Shown in pieces: positions 1 through 7,451 of a stretch of DNA of 11,529 nt. This DNA is from Periconia sp. R9002 (taxonomy: Eukaryota > Ascomycota > Dothideomycetes > Pleosporales > Periconiaceae). Below the pieces are notes generated by a model. That model did not search any database, was not told the DNA's origin, and saw nothing but the letters and a program-made list of their open reading frames with translations. The DNA is taken from the NCBI GenBank assembly GCA_023627715.1, contig JAMAHW010000187.1:2017-13545 (forward strand), given 5' to 3'. How positions within the stretch are numbered: position 1 is the stretch's first letter; every line of letters begins with the position of its first letter. A program made the translations under genes and the position numbers.

Positions 1-406
1 ATCCGAGTCTCCATATAAACACATTCCGTGCCGCCCATTTCACACCTCCGGCAGCATGGATGGTCACCGGTGCACCGGACCTTGTGAGTCCGACAACGGA
101 TACATGCCCTCGGGATGCGATCTCTCTTGTATCCAGAAGCACTCTGCCTCGAGGAAATTGGGCTTCGCAATCTCTGGTTCGCAACCTTGAGGTTTGGCCC
201 AGGAGATTCCATGACTTAGCGAAAGTGAGACTGTGGCTTGAATTTGCGGCGCTACTACAGCTTGTTGTAAGGGGTTTTTTTTTGTTACTAGAGGCGTGGA
301 TTGCGCGGTAGGAAGTTTGAGGAAAGATGTCAGCTACTCCACGTCTAGGATGGCACAACTGAGGTGTTTTAGTGGGGCTGGACAAACAGACGACGAATGA
401 GAGTAT
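1..406. other. Stretch without a recognised gene
   Basis: Two overlapping plus-strand frames open here: 56-190 (44 codons, four cysteines in its first half) and 60-311 (83 codons, with a leucine-rich hydrophobic tail). Neither resembles a family I know, neither shows a convincing splice pattern, and they share the same bases, so at most one could be real. A nine-T run lies near 277-285. I do not call a gene here. Confidence 0.4.
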
Positions 407-750
407 AGCGCAATCTGGAAGGTGATTGTGCGATTGTGCCACTGAAAATATGAGTGGCGGGGCATGACGTACGGTGGAGTCTTGTTGCAGGATAGATACC
501 TGGAATATCTCGACTATGTGGCTCGGCCTACATGGCCGTCGTGAGCATGGTGATACCCTGGTACTTGGCGCATTATCTCCAGCCTTCACGCACTATCGGA
601 GAAGCGGCACCCCTCCCTTTGTATAGTTTAAGTTTCTAGCACCTGCAAAAGACTGCAATAGTTACGTTGTTTTCCCAATGAAGTTCTGGATCGACAGTGC
701 GGCTCGGCCTACACAGCCGTTGTGAGCATGCTAGTACCCTGGTGCTAGCG
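407..750 (+). repeat. Dispersed repeat element, locus A (two core copies)
   Basis: This stretch holds two same-orientation copies of a 30-bp core, at 520-549 and 701-730. Each core starts GGCTCGGCCTACA and ends GTGAGCATG, and each is followed by a tail with TACCCTGGT. The part 407-549 aligns without gaps to 2992-3134; by hand I count about 112 of 143 identical bases. The part from 550 to the second core resembles the reverse complement of the 9192-9410 region (shared features: CTTGGCGCATT after the core, ACCCCTCCCT in the middle, GATCG just before the next core). The tail after the second core (731-748) is itself a near-perfect inverted repeat, CTAGTACC-CT-GGTGCTAG. It has no coding capacity. 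A short non-autonomous transposon or related repeat is likely, but I see no clear target-site duplication. Confidence 0.8.
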
Positions 751-978
751 GACCTTCGCGACCCTAGTAGACGTCCCTTTCTGCTTATTACAGCGATGCA
801 ATCCCATTCTCGCTTTGACTGAAGGATCTACCATAACAAAAGTTGTACTGCAGCTTATAACAAGAGAATGCAATAATGCATCCTCAGTCGTCCTATAGCG
901 TCTTAAACAACCAGAAAGCCAGCACGAAGAACCGTCATGCATCATTTCTCACGCGCTCTTCGTTCATGTCGTTCCCAA
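751..978. other. Intergenic, nothing recognised
   Basis: Short frames exist on both strands, but none has family resemblance, splice signals or a clear start context. Bases 751 onward follow directly on the repeat tail and look like unique sequence. Confidence 0.4.
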
Positions 979-1522
979 TTAAAGATCAAGATATACAAAC
1001 TGTACAATGCCGATGCATGAAGACTTTGCGAGTTTTAGCCCGAAGCGTGGGTCCTCAATCAACAATCCTACCTGACCAAGAAGCAAAACCCCTTCCTCAT
1101 TCAAGAGCCTCTCCATATCTTCACTAGCGATTCTAATGAGCAAATAACATAGGTCTTCCTTACCACATGGGCTGATTTTCCTATCACCGGCATACTTAGC
1201 GCTTCGGCCTCTTATTATCAACCTTGACTTCCGTACGTCATCGCCAGGCATGCTATACTGTTTCATACGTCTGGACGTCCGTCCCCAAGTACCCTCTTTT
1301 TCGCTCGCCAATCCAGCCGTGTAGTGACGATACCTGATGTCATTGTGTACAACTCCTAATATAATCACGTAACTGTTGTAATGGCTGCAACTCAAGAAAC
1401 CTAGGCAGCTTACGCACCATTGAATATTGTGATTCTTGGTAATATGCAGAATGTATAATTACATAAAGGTAGTGCAGCAGAAGGATAGTATATGCAACAG
1501 CCCTACGTTTTACACTCCACAT
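979..1522 (-). CDS. Doubtful minus-strand hypothetical protein, possibly spliced
   Basis: I do not recognise this product. Two overlapping minus-strand frames could form one gene. One starts with an ATG at 1522 and codes 60 residues, including a hydrophobic helix (residues about 9-28, AVAYTILLLHYLYVIIHSAY). The other is open without a stop from about 1458 to 979, roughly 150 codons, but has no useful ATG at its beginning. It has a plausible globular composition in its C-terminal half, rich in LLIRIASEDMERLL-like amphipathic sequence. Joining them would need an intron around 1330-1410; I found no clean donor, branch and acceptor set. The ATG at 1522 lies only 95 bp from the start of the plus-strand gene at 1618, so the two would be divergent. 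It may equally be a gene relic or chance. Confidence 0.2.
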
Positions 1523-1617
1523 AACGTCAATCTACCACACACCTAACACAATCTTATCCATCAATTCACATCCTGAAGATCCTCTATTGTGCGTTCTCTA
1601 TATCTACTCCTACAGCT

Positions 1618-1905
1618 ATGCTGTCTAACTTCAACCACAAGATGTCCGCTCCAAACCCCGGCCGCCAGTCTCCTGACCCTGAGCATCAATCCGATGCACA
1701 GCAGGGTGCTATGGCAACGAATATCAATAAGCAAGGTGGTGCACCTACACAGGAGTATGCGAAGGAAGTCAGCAATGATCAGAAGTCGAGCCTCGCTTCA
1801 AACCCCACGCATCCGCTTGCGAAACACGCAGAGGACACAACATCCAAAGAAAATGGTAAGAACACACCTTTAAGAAGGACGTATCTGATGATGACAGGAC
1901 TCTAG
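1618..1905 (+). CDS. Small hydrophilic conserved fungal protein, unknown function
   Basis: The product is about 80-95 residues, strongly hydrophilic and rich in S, N, Q, K, E and P. After an optional eight-residue leader it begins MSAPNPGRQSPDPE and ends near HPLAKHAEDTTSK. This composition and the start and SNPTHPL..HAE..TSK layout resemble small uncharacterised proteins widespread in Dothideomycetes and related fungi; no function is known to me. ATG 1642 (context CACAAGATGTCC, A at -3) is an alternative and perhaps better start than ATG 1618. A donor GTAAGA at 1856 and an acceptor near ATGACAG (about 1897) would remove 42 nt. Because 42 is a multiple of three, spliced and unspliced forms end at the same TAG (1903-1905), giving ...KENGL or a tail 14 residues longer. 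The 5' flank is AC-rich and pyrimidine-rich, as usual for a fungal leader. There is no signal peptide or membrane segment. Confidence 0.6.
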   Translation: MLSNFNHKMSAPNPGRQSPDPEHQSDAQQGAMATNINKQGGAPTQEYAKEVSNDQKSSLASNPTHPLAKHAEDTTSKENGKNTPLRRTYLMMTGL

Positions 1906-2221
1906 TGATTTGCCATGAAAGTGAAAGATGCATGCGGCTTTAGATAGACTATCTTCAATAAACACCATTCAAAAACCGTTCCTATGAACCTACTGCCGCG
2001 TTGAGTGACTGCTGCTGTAGGCTTAGCAACATGGTAAACACAGAAATCTTCCAGATGAGATTATGAGGGCTAAACAACTGGTTCATATCTCATATTCCTT
2101 GAGCACTGTACATAAGAGCGGTGATTGAAAGTGATCTTACTATCCTCTCCTTCTTCTCCTTGACTTTCTGCCCTTCAACTCTTGCAATATGCGTTTCTTC
2201 ATATACATTATCTGCTCTACA
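1906..2221. other. Intergenic between two convergent genes
   Basis: This is the presumed 3' region of the plus-strand small gene and of the minus-strand GRAM gene. I see no further gene, repeat or structured element. Confidence 0.5.
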
Positions 2222-2922
2222 CTACCATACAACCTGCCAAATTGTGGAACTAAATCCAACGATCTGCGTGAACAGTTCATCTCTTTCATCAACATTTTTC
2301 AATGTCTTTTCCTCACCCGTATCACTAACGATGAGAATATCCTTACCAGACTCGGTCCATAACTTGGACGAAATAGACTTCGATATAATGCGATCTCGTT
2401 TCTCCAATTTATCAATATCATCATAAGCGAGAACCCAGTACACGGTATCTCCAGCCTTCGACACGAAGCAGATAGAGGAGTCATAGATCACTAAGCGACC
2501 TATAACTTTGTTCTCATTGGCGACATAAGAGCCATAATCTTGCTGTTGGTTGGTAGCTGATATATCTCCTGACACTGTCGCCGATGTTCCCCTGTGCTTT
2601 TTCGCACAAGTGCCTTCGGCCTGTATACATCTGATAGCCCACTCGGCTACAGTATGTTAGATTAAACGTTGCAAAACCTTAGGCTTTAAAAAGTACAAAG
2701 ACAAGACTCACCGTTTGTGGGAATGTTCCACAACAATCTCTTAGAGGGCGATACTAAGAGTCGGTATTCCGGAAAGTTTGTAGCTATAGGAATGCTGAAG
2801 AAGAAGGCAACACCCATACCTAATGTTATAGACTTGATCAGAATCCATGAAGGGACCAGAGCGCTTAGAGGAATGGCAGCCGCAAAGACCATCAGTAGGC
2901 GTAGCGTACGGTGAGGCACCCT
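2222..2922 (-). pseudogene. 3' part of a membrane/GRAM-domain protein gene, 5' end missing
   Basis: Two exons on the minus strand (2922-2712 and 2646-2222) join in frame over 212 codons including the stop. The intron (2711-2647, 65 bp) has donor GTGAGT, branch CTAAC and acceptor TAG. The first exon encodes two hydrophobic stretches (around LLMVFAAAIPLSALVPSWIL and LGMGVAFFFSIPIA), then FPEYRLLVSP and WNIPTN. The second begins AEWAIRCIQAEGT and then carries a PH/GRAM-like module: GRLVIYDSSICFVSK, YDDIDKLEK, KNVDERDELFTQI, ending IWQVVW. This matches the C-terminal part of large fungal membrane proteins (DUF3292/GRAM type, from memory). GRAM domains bind membrane lipids; the role of this family is not established. 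Upstream, the frame meets a TGA at 2943-2941, no ATG fits, and a repeat element begins at 2992. I therefore read it as truncated; an exon boundary at 2925-2923 (CTACAG) is the other possibility. Confidence 0.65.
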
Positions 2923-2991
2923 CTGTAGAGCGTAGATCGGTCAGCTTGCTAAGACCCTGCACTACCATAAGTATATCAGCCACAAAAGCAC

Positions 2992-3178
2992 AGCGCAATC
3001 TGGGAGGCTACTGTGCGATTGTGCAACTGAAGACAGAAGTGGCAGGTCATGGCGTACGGTGGAGTTCTTTTGCAGGATAGATGCCTGAGATGGATGGAAA
3101 ATGTAGCTCGGCTTACGCAGCCGTTGTGAGTATGCCAGGGTACCAACATGCTCACAACGGCTATGTAGCCCGAGCCAC
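2992..3178. repeat. Dispersed repeat element, locus B, ending in an inverted core pair
   Basis: Bases 2992-3134 align end to end and without gaps with 407-549, starting at the shared AGCGCAATCTGG. The match ends with a core at 3105-3134. Twelve bases later (CCAGGGTACCAA) the same core recurs on the other strand at 3147-3176. The 12-base spacer matches the reverse of the usual core tail, so this is a junction of two units head to head, able to form a hairpin with about 30-bp arms. It lies directly 5' of the truncated GRAM gene and about 80 bp 5' of the nuclease-like pseudogene. Confidence 0.8.
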
Positions 3179-3255
3179 ACTTTCGATCATCAAACAACAT
3201 CAACATCGCATCAACACTCGATAATCGCGGGCCATTCCGCCTGCAGCAGTTGTTC

Positions 3256-4768
3256 ATGACTATCACCCGCTATTCGTCCAAGCGCACACACGATGAAGTT
3301 GTGTTTGACCGCCTCCACGCCCTACCCCCTTCTAAACATAGCAATGCAGTCCACGCTGCTAAGCGCCAGCGGGTGCTGCAAAGCCTCCCCACCACCTCGC
3401 AACGGCTGAACGGTGCGACACGCGATATAGTTGTCTTGCCAACGCGCCGATCGACCCGAGACAGATCCCGAAGAAAGAAGCGGTGCCAGCAGAGGAAGTT
3501 CTAGTAACGACACAACGAAAGGGCCAGCAGGGGCGACCAAAAGACGCCAACACCGACGCTCAACGAAGCGCAGCTAATGCATTCTCTAACGATACACCCT
3601 CATTTCTAGCGCCCGCATCACCTTTACGCTCCCTGTCCCCCCAAAGAAGAAGACAGCTTCTACGAAGGCGGACCTGGCATACTTGAACCCAAACATCGAA
3701 TTTCTTCCTTTAAGGAATGCAGAGGAGGCTGGCATATCGCTGCCCGAGTCTGTCACGCAGCTGTGGAGCCGTTGTGAGGTGAGACTAGCTTGCGCCCACC
3801 GAGGCGTAATATGCTACCAGCATCAGAATCGACAGTTCGGCTCGCTAGCGGACGCTCCCGTTCCTCTCACCGACCACGACCATAGAATCATTGATGACAC
3901 CTTGTCCGACGCATTCGAGCAAGCGGAGAAATGGCGTGACACAGCAACCGAGCCTCACTGGATATCCGTGGTGGTGGGCCCATACTGCATCTCCTGCGGC
4001 GAATTGAGAGCTTCAAGAAGTCTCCTGTTCTTGATTCGAAGATTGCTGTCCTCAATGTGTATGTCCATAATTATTATTTCATAACGCATAATGTGAGCTG
4101 ACGCGAGCTTTAGAACACCTACCGAGATCTCTCCTATTAAGCTCGTCCCTTTTTCCAAAGATCCCGCCCTCTACGGTGGCCTCGACAAACGTATCGCTTA
4201 CGTCGTCGGCCTTGATCTGCACCAAACTACGCTCAAAACGCTCCGCCACACTAAATATTGCACAACCACCCCATCTATTAATCAGACCGCCTCATTCGCC
4301 AACGAGACTCCTATATTCCTTAACATCGAGGTCAAGCGCCGAAACGTCGCTCGCGACCCTACAGTCCTGCTCGCTGCGTAGATTGCCGCCGAATTTACAA
4401 AACGGAGGTATAAAGAGTGGGACCTCGGATTTCCGGTGTTTGCCGTTAAGATTGATAGCGATAATTGGATACTGCGTGTCGCTGCTGCGCGCGTCGTGCC
4501 ACGGGCCGGCGCTTCAGCTAACTCCCTTAGGAATGGGGAAGGGGATACACAGCACATGGAAGCGGAAGAAGGACCGATGCCGCTCCCTGAAGATGAATAC
4601 GAGCTCTTCTTCTTCGGACCGCTGGATCTCGGCAATACGTTGACTCTCGAGAGCTGGAAGAGGTTACTTGCCAACCTAATTGATATCACGAAATGGGGAC
4701 AGTCTGAATTTCGAGGGTGGTGGGTGACAAATGTGCAGAGGGTTTTGGAAAAGAGGTTAGGGAGTTGA
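3256..4768 (+). pseudogene. PD-(D/E)XK nuclease-like protein, multiply frameshifted
   Basis: Translating successive frames recovers the layout of the fungal PD-(D/E)XK nuclease-like family. The N-terminus (ATG 3256) has FDRLHALPPSKH and AAKRQR, followed by a basic/serine-rich linker. The core includes TKADLAYLNPNIEFLPLRNA, EEAGISLPESVTQLW and EPHWISVVVGP. An intron at 4059-4113 (GTATGT, GCTGAC, TTTAG) precedes GGLDKRIAYVVGL and FLNIEVKRRN, which carry the putative active-site Asp (4184-4186) and the E-x-K pair (4328-4336). The C-terminus is FFFGPLDLGNT then KWGQSEFRGWW. Breaks: a frame change near 3480; stops at 3575 and 3587 with a change back by about 3605; a one-base loss near 3980; and an in-frame TAG at 4379-4381 where relatives appear to have Trp. 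About 470 codons of homology remain. No complete protein can be made from it. Family function is unproven; such genes are often multicopy in these fungi. Confidence 0.75.
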
Positions 4769-4797
4769 GATGTTGCGATAAGAGGACGAATAGGTAG

Positions 4798-5019
4798 AGA
4801 CCTTCTTTAACGCCCATTAAGGATCAACGCGTAAATGATATCCAGATCTCGGGAAATACATGCTATGTCTGCTGCATGAAACCTGATGCTAACGTGCGTG
4901 CATACCTCGACAGCTCTACCATTCCCGGTTTCCAATTGGACTCCGGAGCCGTAGTCGGTATGCTTACATTTGTTGGAGTCGTCTGTCTTATAAGGTTGTC
5001 GAGAAAGCACAGATGCTAG
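4798..5019 (+). CDS. Possible C-terminal exon with one membrane segment, unrecognised
   Basis: A 73-codon plus-strand frame is open from 4798 to TAG 5017-5019. It reads SGNTCYVCCMKPDANVRAYL, then IPGFQLDSG and a hydrophobic run AVVGMLTFVGVVCLI, followed by the basic tail RLSRKHRC. A small cysteine-containing region, a single membrane helix and a short basic tail would suit the C-terminus of a type I membrane protein. There is no start, and the frame begins just after a TAG at 4795. I do not recognise a family. It may be an exon fragment or chance. Confidence 0.2.
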   Translation, partial: RPSLTPIKDQRVNDIQISGNTCYVCCMKPDANVRAYLDSSTIPGFQLDSGAVVGMLTFVGVVCLIRLSRKHRC

Positions 5020-5108
5020 TGGAGCCTGTCATCCCCCAGTGGAATGATGCAGTAGCGCAACATTCAGATCTCGATCTTCAGAGTCTCAGCTGTCAAGTTA
5101 CAGCGGTT

Positions 5109-5669
5109 TCATAGGAGCCAGATGAACTGGGACTTCGTAGGAGAGATGAGATGCACGAGCAGAGCCAGGGCTGTTCCCAATGAAAACACCTGTCCCATCG
5201 AATAGGGTACACCAGCTGTGCAAAAGGGCATCTTGCGTGTACCGTCGACCAGTAAGCTATTGCAGAAAGCTTGAACTGTACCCTGGTGAGTATCGTGGCG
5301 ACCGATCGTAAAGTTGTCCGTGTTTTTCAGAACCTTAAGGTCAACCGGCTGAATTCGTTGCCGACCAATCTGGCGGAAATACTGACGAGCATAACGGTTT
5401 TTCCTCTTAACTAGACATCGGCTGCAAGTACCTAAAAGGCATCCCATAGCATTCAAAAGCATCGAATCAACGAGTGAGATTCGATAAACCGGAGGAATGT
5501 CCAATAGCATCACCTTGGTTAGGGTCCGGACGAAGGCTCCCCTAGCTGAACGAAGGTGCCCCTCCGCCGACACGAACGATAGCAGATCAGAAACGAGGGA
5601 TACATCTTTAGTGCCGCGGTACGGGTTGTTCAACAACTCGTACTGGGCTGTTTTTTTGTTTGCTTCATC
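5109..5669 (-). CDS. Unrecognised minus-strand open frame, about 186 codons
   Basis: The frame is open from codon 5669-5667 to the stop at 5111-5109. The first in-frame ATG is at 5510, giving about 133 residues; the upstream part has only TTG codons. The sequence is mixed: a basic patch LVKRKNRYARQYFRQIGRQR, a polar middle, then a hydrophobic C-terminus (MGQVFSLGTALALLVHLI). No motif points to a family. A GTAAGA on the minus strand just 5' of the frame would be a donor rather than an acceptor, so an upstream exon is not clearly supported. Its length in a region of about 48% GC is more than expected by chance for any one frame, but not decisive. It could be a gene relic. Confidence 0.25.
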   Translation of the reverse strand, partial: DEANKKTAQYELLNNPYRGTKDVSLVSDLLSFVSAEGHLRSARGAFVRTLTKVMLLDIPPVYRISLVDSMLLNAMGCLLGTCSRCLVKRKNRYARQYFRQIGRQRIQPVDLKVLKNTDNFTIGRHDTHQGTVQAFCNSLLVDGTRKMPFCTAGVPYSMGQVFSLGTALALLVHLISPTKSQFIWLL

Positions 5670-6308
5670 TTACTTTGCAGGAGAACCCTGGCCATAAACA
5701 TCACTCAATACTCAGCGACAGAACTCTCGACGCAGCGGCTCATCCAACTGAAGTGAATGGATTAGTACTGTAAGAGAAAATCTACCAGAACGCGTTGAAG
5801 ACAGTGGAGAGTCTTTCATCTAACTATAATCCAGCATTTGTGATAATCGTACTGTCAGAAATGATTTAATCCCTACTATAGCGGAAACTTCCCACTGCAA
5901 AGAGTGCAAACGGTGATACACGGAAAGTGCTCGAGGGCAGGTGTCGTGCATGTGTCCCCTAAGGTGGCATGTTGCCGCCACCAAACAAGATGGCCAGCCT
6001 GAACTCGCACCAACCCAAGAATTTGGCAGGAACAGATTGGTCATCTTTTTGGCACCTGCTAATACAGTCAGTTTGACTAGCAATGTCCTAGGTTATCTTT
6101 TAAGTACCATATTTGTTCAGCAAATCTGTTGCGTAATCAAAATGTTGTGCAGCAGGGCGCAGATGGATAATTTTCAAAGCTGCAAGTGCGATAATCGTGA
6201 AAAGGTGTGTTATGGACTTGAGCTAAGGCGGTTAAGAATAGAAGTAGGGTAGTGCAAATGAAAAGCCGTAAAAGGCAATCAGGATTAAGCAGTCGTTAGA
6301 TGATTGAG
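5670..6308. other. Gene-poor stretch, nothing recognised
   Basis: Frames such as 5941-6252 (+) and 6083-5820 (-) overlap one another and show no family features. A poly-T run (5650-5657) and a CTTACTTTGCAG acceptor-like string lie at the left edge, without a matching coding exon that I can identify. Confidence 0.4.
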
Positions 6309-6340
6309 AATTTTGCCAAGTCATCCATTGTGGCAAAATT
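6309..6340. repeat. Perfect 10-bp inverted repeat (hairpin)
   Basis: AATTTTGCCA at 6309-6318 is the exact reverse complement of TGGCAAAATT at 6331-6340, with a 12-base loop. It sits about 100 bp 5' of the transposase fossil. It may be a relic of an element end; there is no T-tail to suggest a terminator. Confidence 0.6.
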
Positions 6341-6360
6341 AGATAAGCTAGCGTATATAA

Positions 6361-6386
6361 TTTCCGAACACAGGGTTTCCGAACAC
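6361..6386 (+). repeat. Short direct repeat TTTCCGAACAC
   Basis: TTTCCGAACAC occurs at 6361-6371 and again at 6376-6386, a 15-bp period. It lies about 50 bp before the transposase homology begins and could belong to the 5' end of that element. No inverted partner (GTGTTCGGAAA) is present downstream in the window, so this cannot be confirmed as a terminal repeat. Confidence 0.5.
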
Positions 6387-6421
6387 CTCGCGAAAATCAG
6401 CTCCCTAATCAAAACACCTGA

Positions 6422-7141
6422 CAACTTAACTCAACGCTTTTAAAAATAGACACACGAGAGCTAGCTATTCAATCCGCTATCCGCGAATATCATACAGGCC
6501 TTTTTCCTAGCCAGCGCGCAGCAGCTAAGGCGTATAGTATCGCTTTATCGACGCTCCACGGCCGACTACGCGGTGCAACAGACAGCGCAACTAGTCATCA
6601 ACACCAGCAGCGCCTGACTCCTCAACAAGAGAAGTTCTTAGTTAAATGGATCCTTGAACAAGACGCACGCATCTGCCCTCCCTCACATGCTCGCGCATGA
6701 GAACCGGCGAATCGAATCCTACGTATGAACCGCGACGATCAGCCAGTAGGCAAGCTCTGGCTCACACACTTTGTCCGCCGACAGCCCTCTGTAACAGACG
6801 AAAAGCTTGAAGCTCAGAGAGCTGAGGAAACTACTCAAGAGCAGATTCGCGCTTTTCCAGAGCTATTTGAAAGGACTCGAATTCGACTCACTATACGCAC
6901 AGAAGATATATGGAATATAGATGAGACAGGGGTTGCTCTAGGAGTATGTACCAACACGAGAGTACTCTCTAAGAAGAAGAAGAAGGCTTATATACAATCG
7001 CCAGAGAATCGTGGGTGGGTTTCAATAAATAAGTGTGTATCAGCAGCAAGGCAGAAGCTCTGCTGTGGAGTGATACTCAAGTGCAAAAGCTTACAAAGTA
7101 CCTGGTTTCCTCAAGCCGTAATGAAGAATATGAGCAGTTGA
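6422..7141 (+). pseudogene. Fot1/pogo-type (Tc1-mariner) transposase fossil
   Basis: One frame gives the N-terminal two thirds of a fungal pogo-like transposase. First comes a psq-type helix-turn-helix region (about 6443-6560, including FPSQRAAAKAYSIALSTLHG), then a CENP-B-type DNA-binding region (LTPQQEKFLVKWILEQDAR, PPSHARA). The start of the DDE domain follows: QIRAFPELFERTRI, EDIWNIDETGVALGV, TNTRVL, YIQSPENRGWVS, LQSTWFP. The first catalytic Asp is at 6920-6922 (NIDETG). The reading frame has no initiator ATG and is broken by TGA at 6698-6700 where relatives usually have Arg, and a few residues are missing after FVRRQPSV. Homology stops near 7120, so the second and third catalytic acidic residues are absent. 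It is a dead DNA transposon remnant. Confidence 0.85.
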
Positions 7142-7451
7142 AGATAGGCGATTTCGAACCATGCTATGCTAACTAGTATTACTCAATTGGGATGGACATT
7201 GTAAAGGATCCCATAATCTAGCGTCTGGCTTCGGTTGCCGCGATATCAGTGCGAACTTTCAGCATCCGTAACAATAATCTATAAGACGGGTCACTATGAA
7301 AAGATACAGTATACAATCTTCCAAGTTCTATTAAGGAATAGGAGGCAACCAATTAGCCTATCCATGGGTATCCGTGTAAGTTATTATTACCAGAGAACAA
7401 GAGGACGTATAATTCATGTAAGTGACTTACGATTGCATGCATTTGTTTCCC
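7142..7451. other. Intergenic, between transposase fossil and oxidase 3' end
   Basis: A plus-strand reading continues for about 30 codons beyond the fossil (EEYEQLKIGDFEPCYAN, then a TAG, then YYSIGMDIVKDPII), but I cannot assign it to an element. The right part should hold the 3' UTR of the oxidase. Nothing else is visible. Confidence 0.4.

Noticed and set aside
171..190. tRNA B-box-like string GGTTCGCAACC
   Set aside because: No matching A-box, anticodon arm or acceptor stem could be drawn around it.
4176..4689. Serine/leucine-rich frames on both strands within the nuclease-like region
   Set aside because: They overlap the frame that holds the recognisable PD-(D/E)XK core and have no motif of their own.
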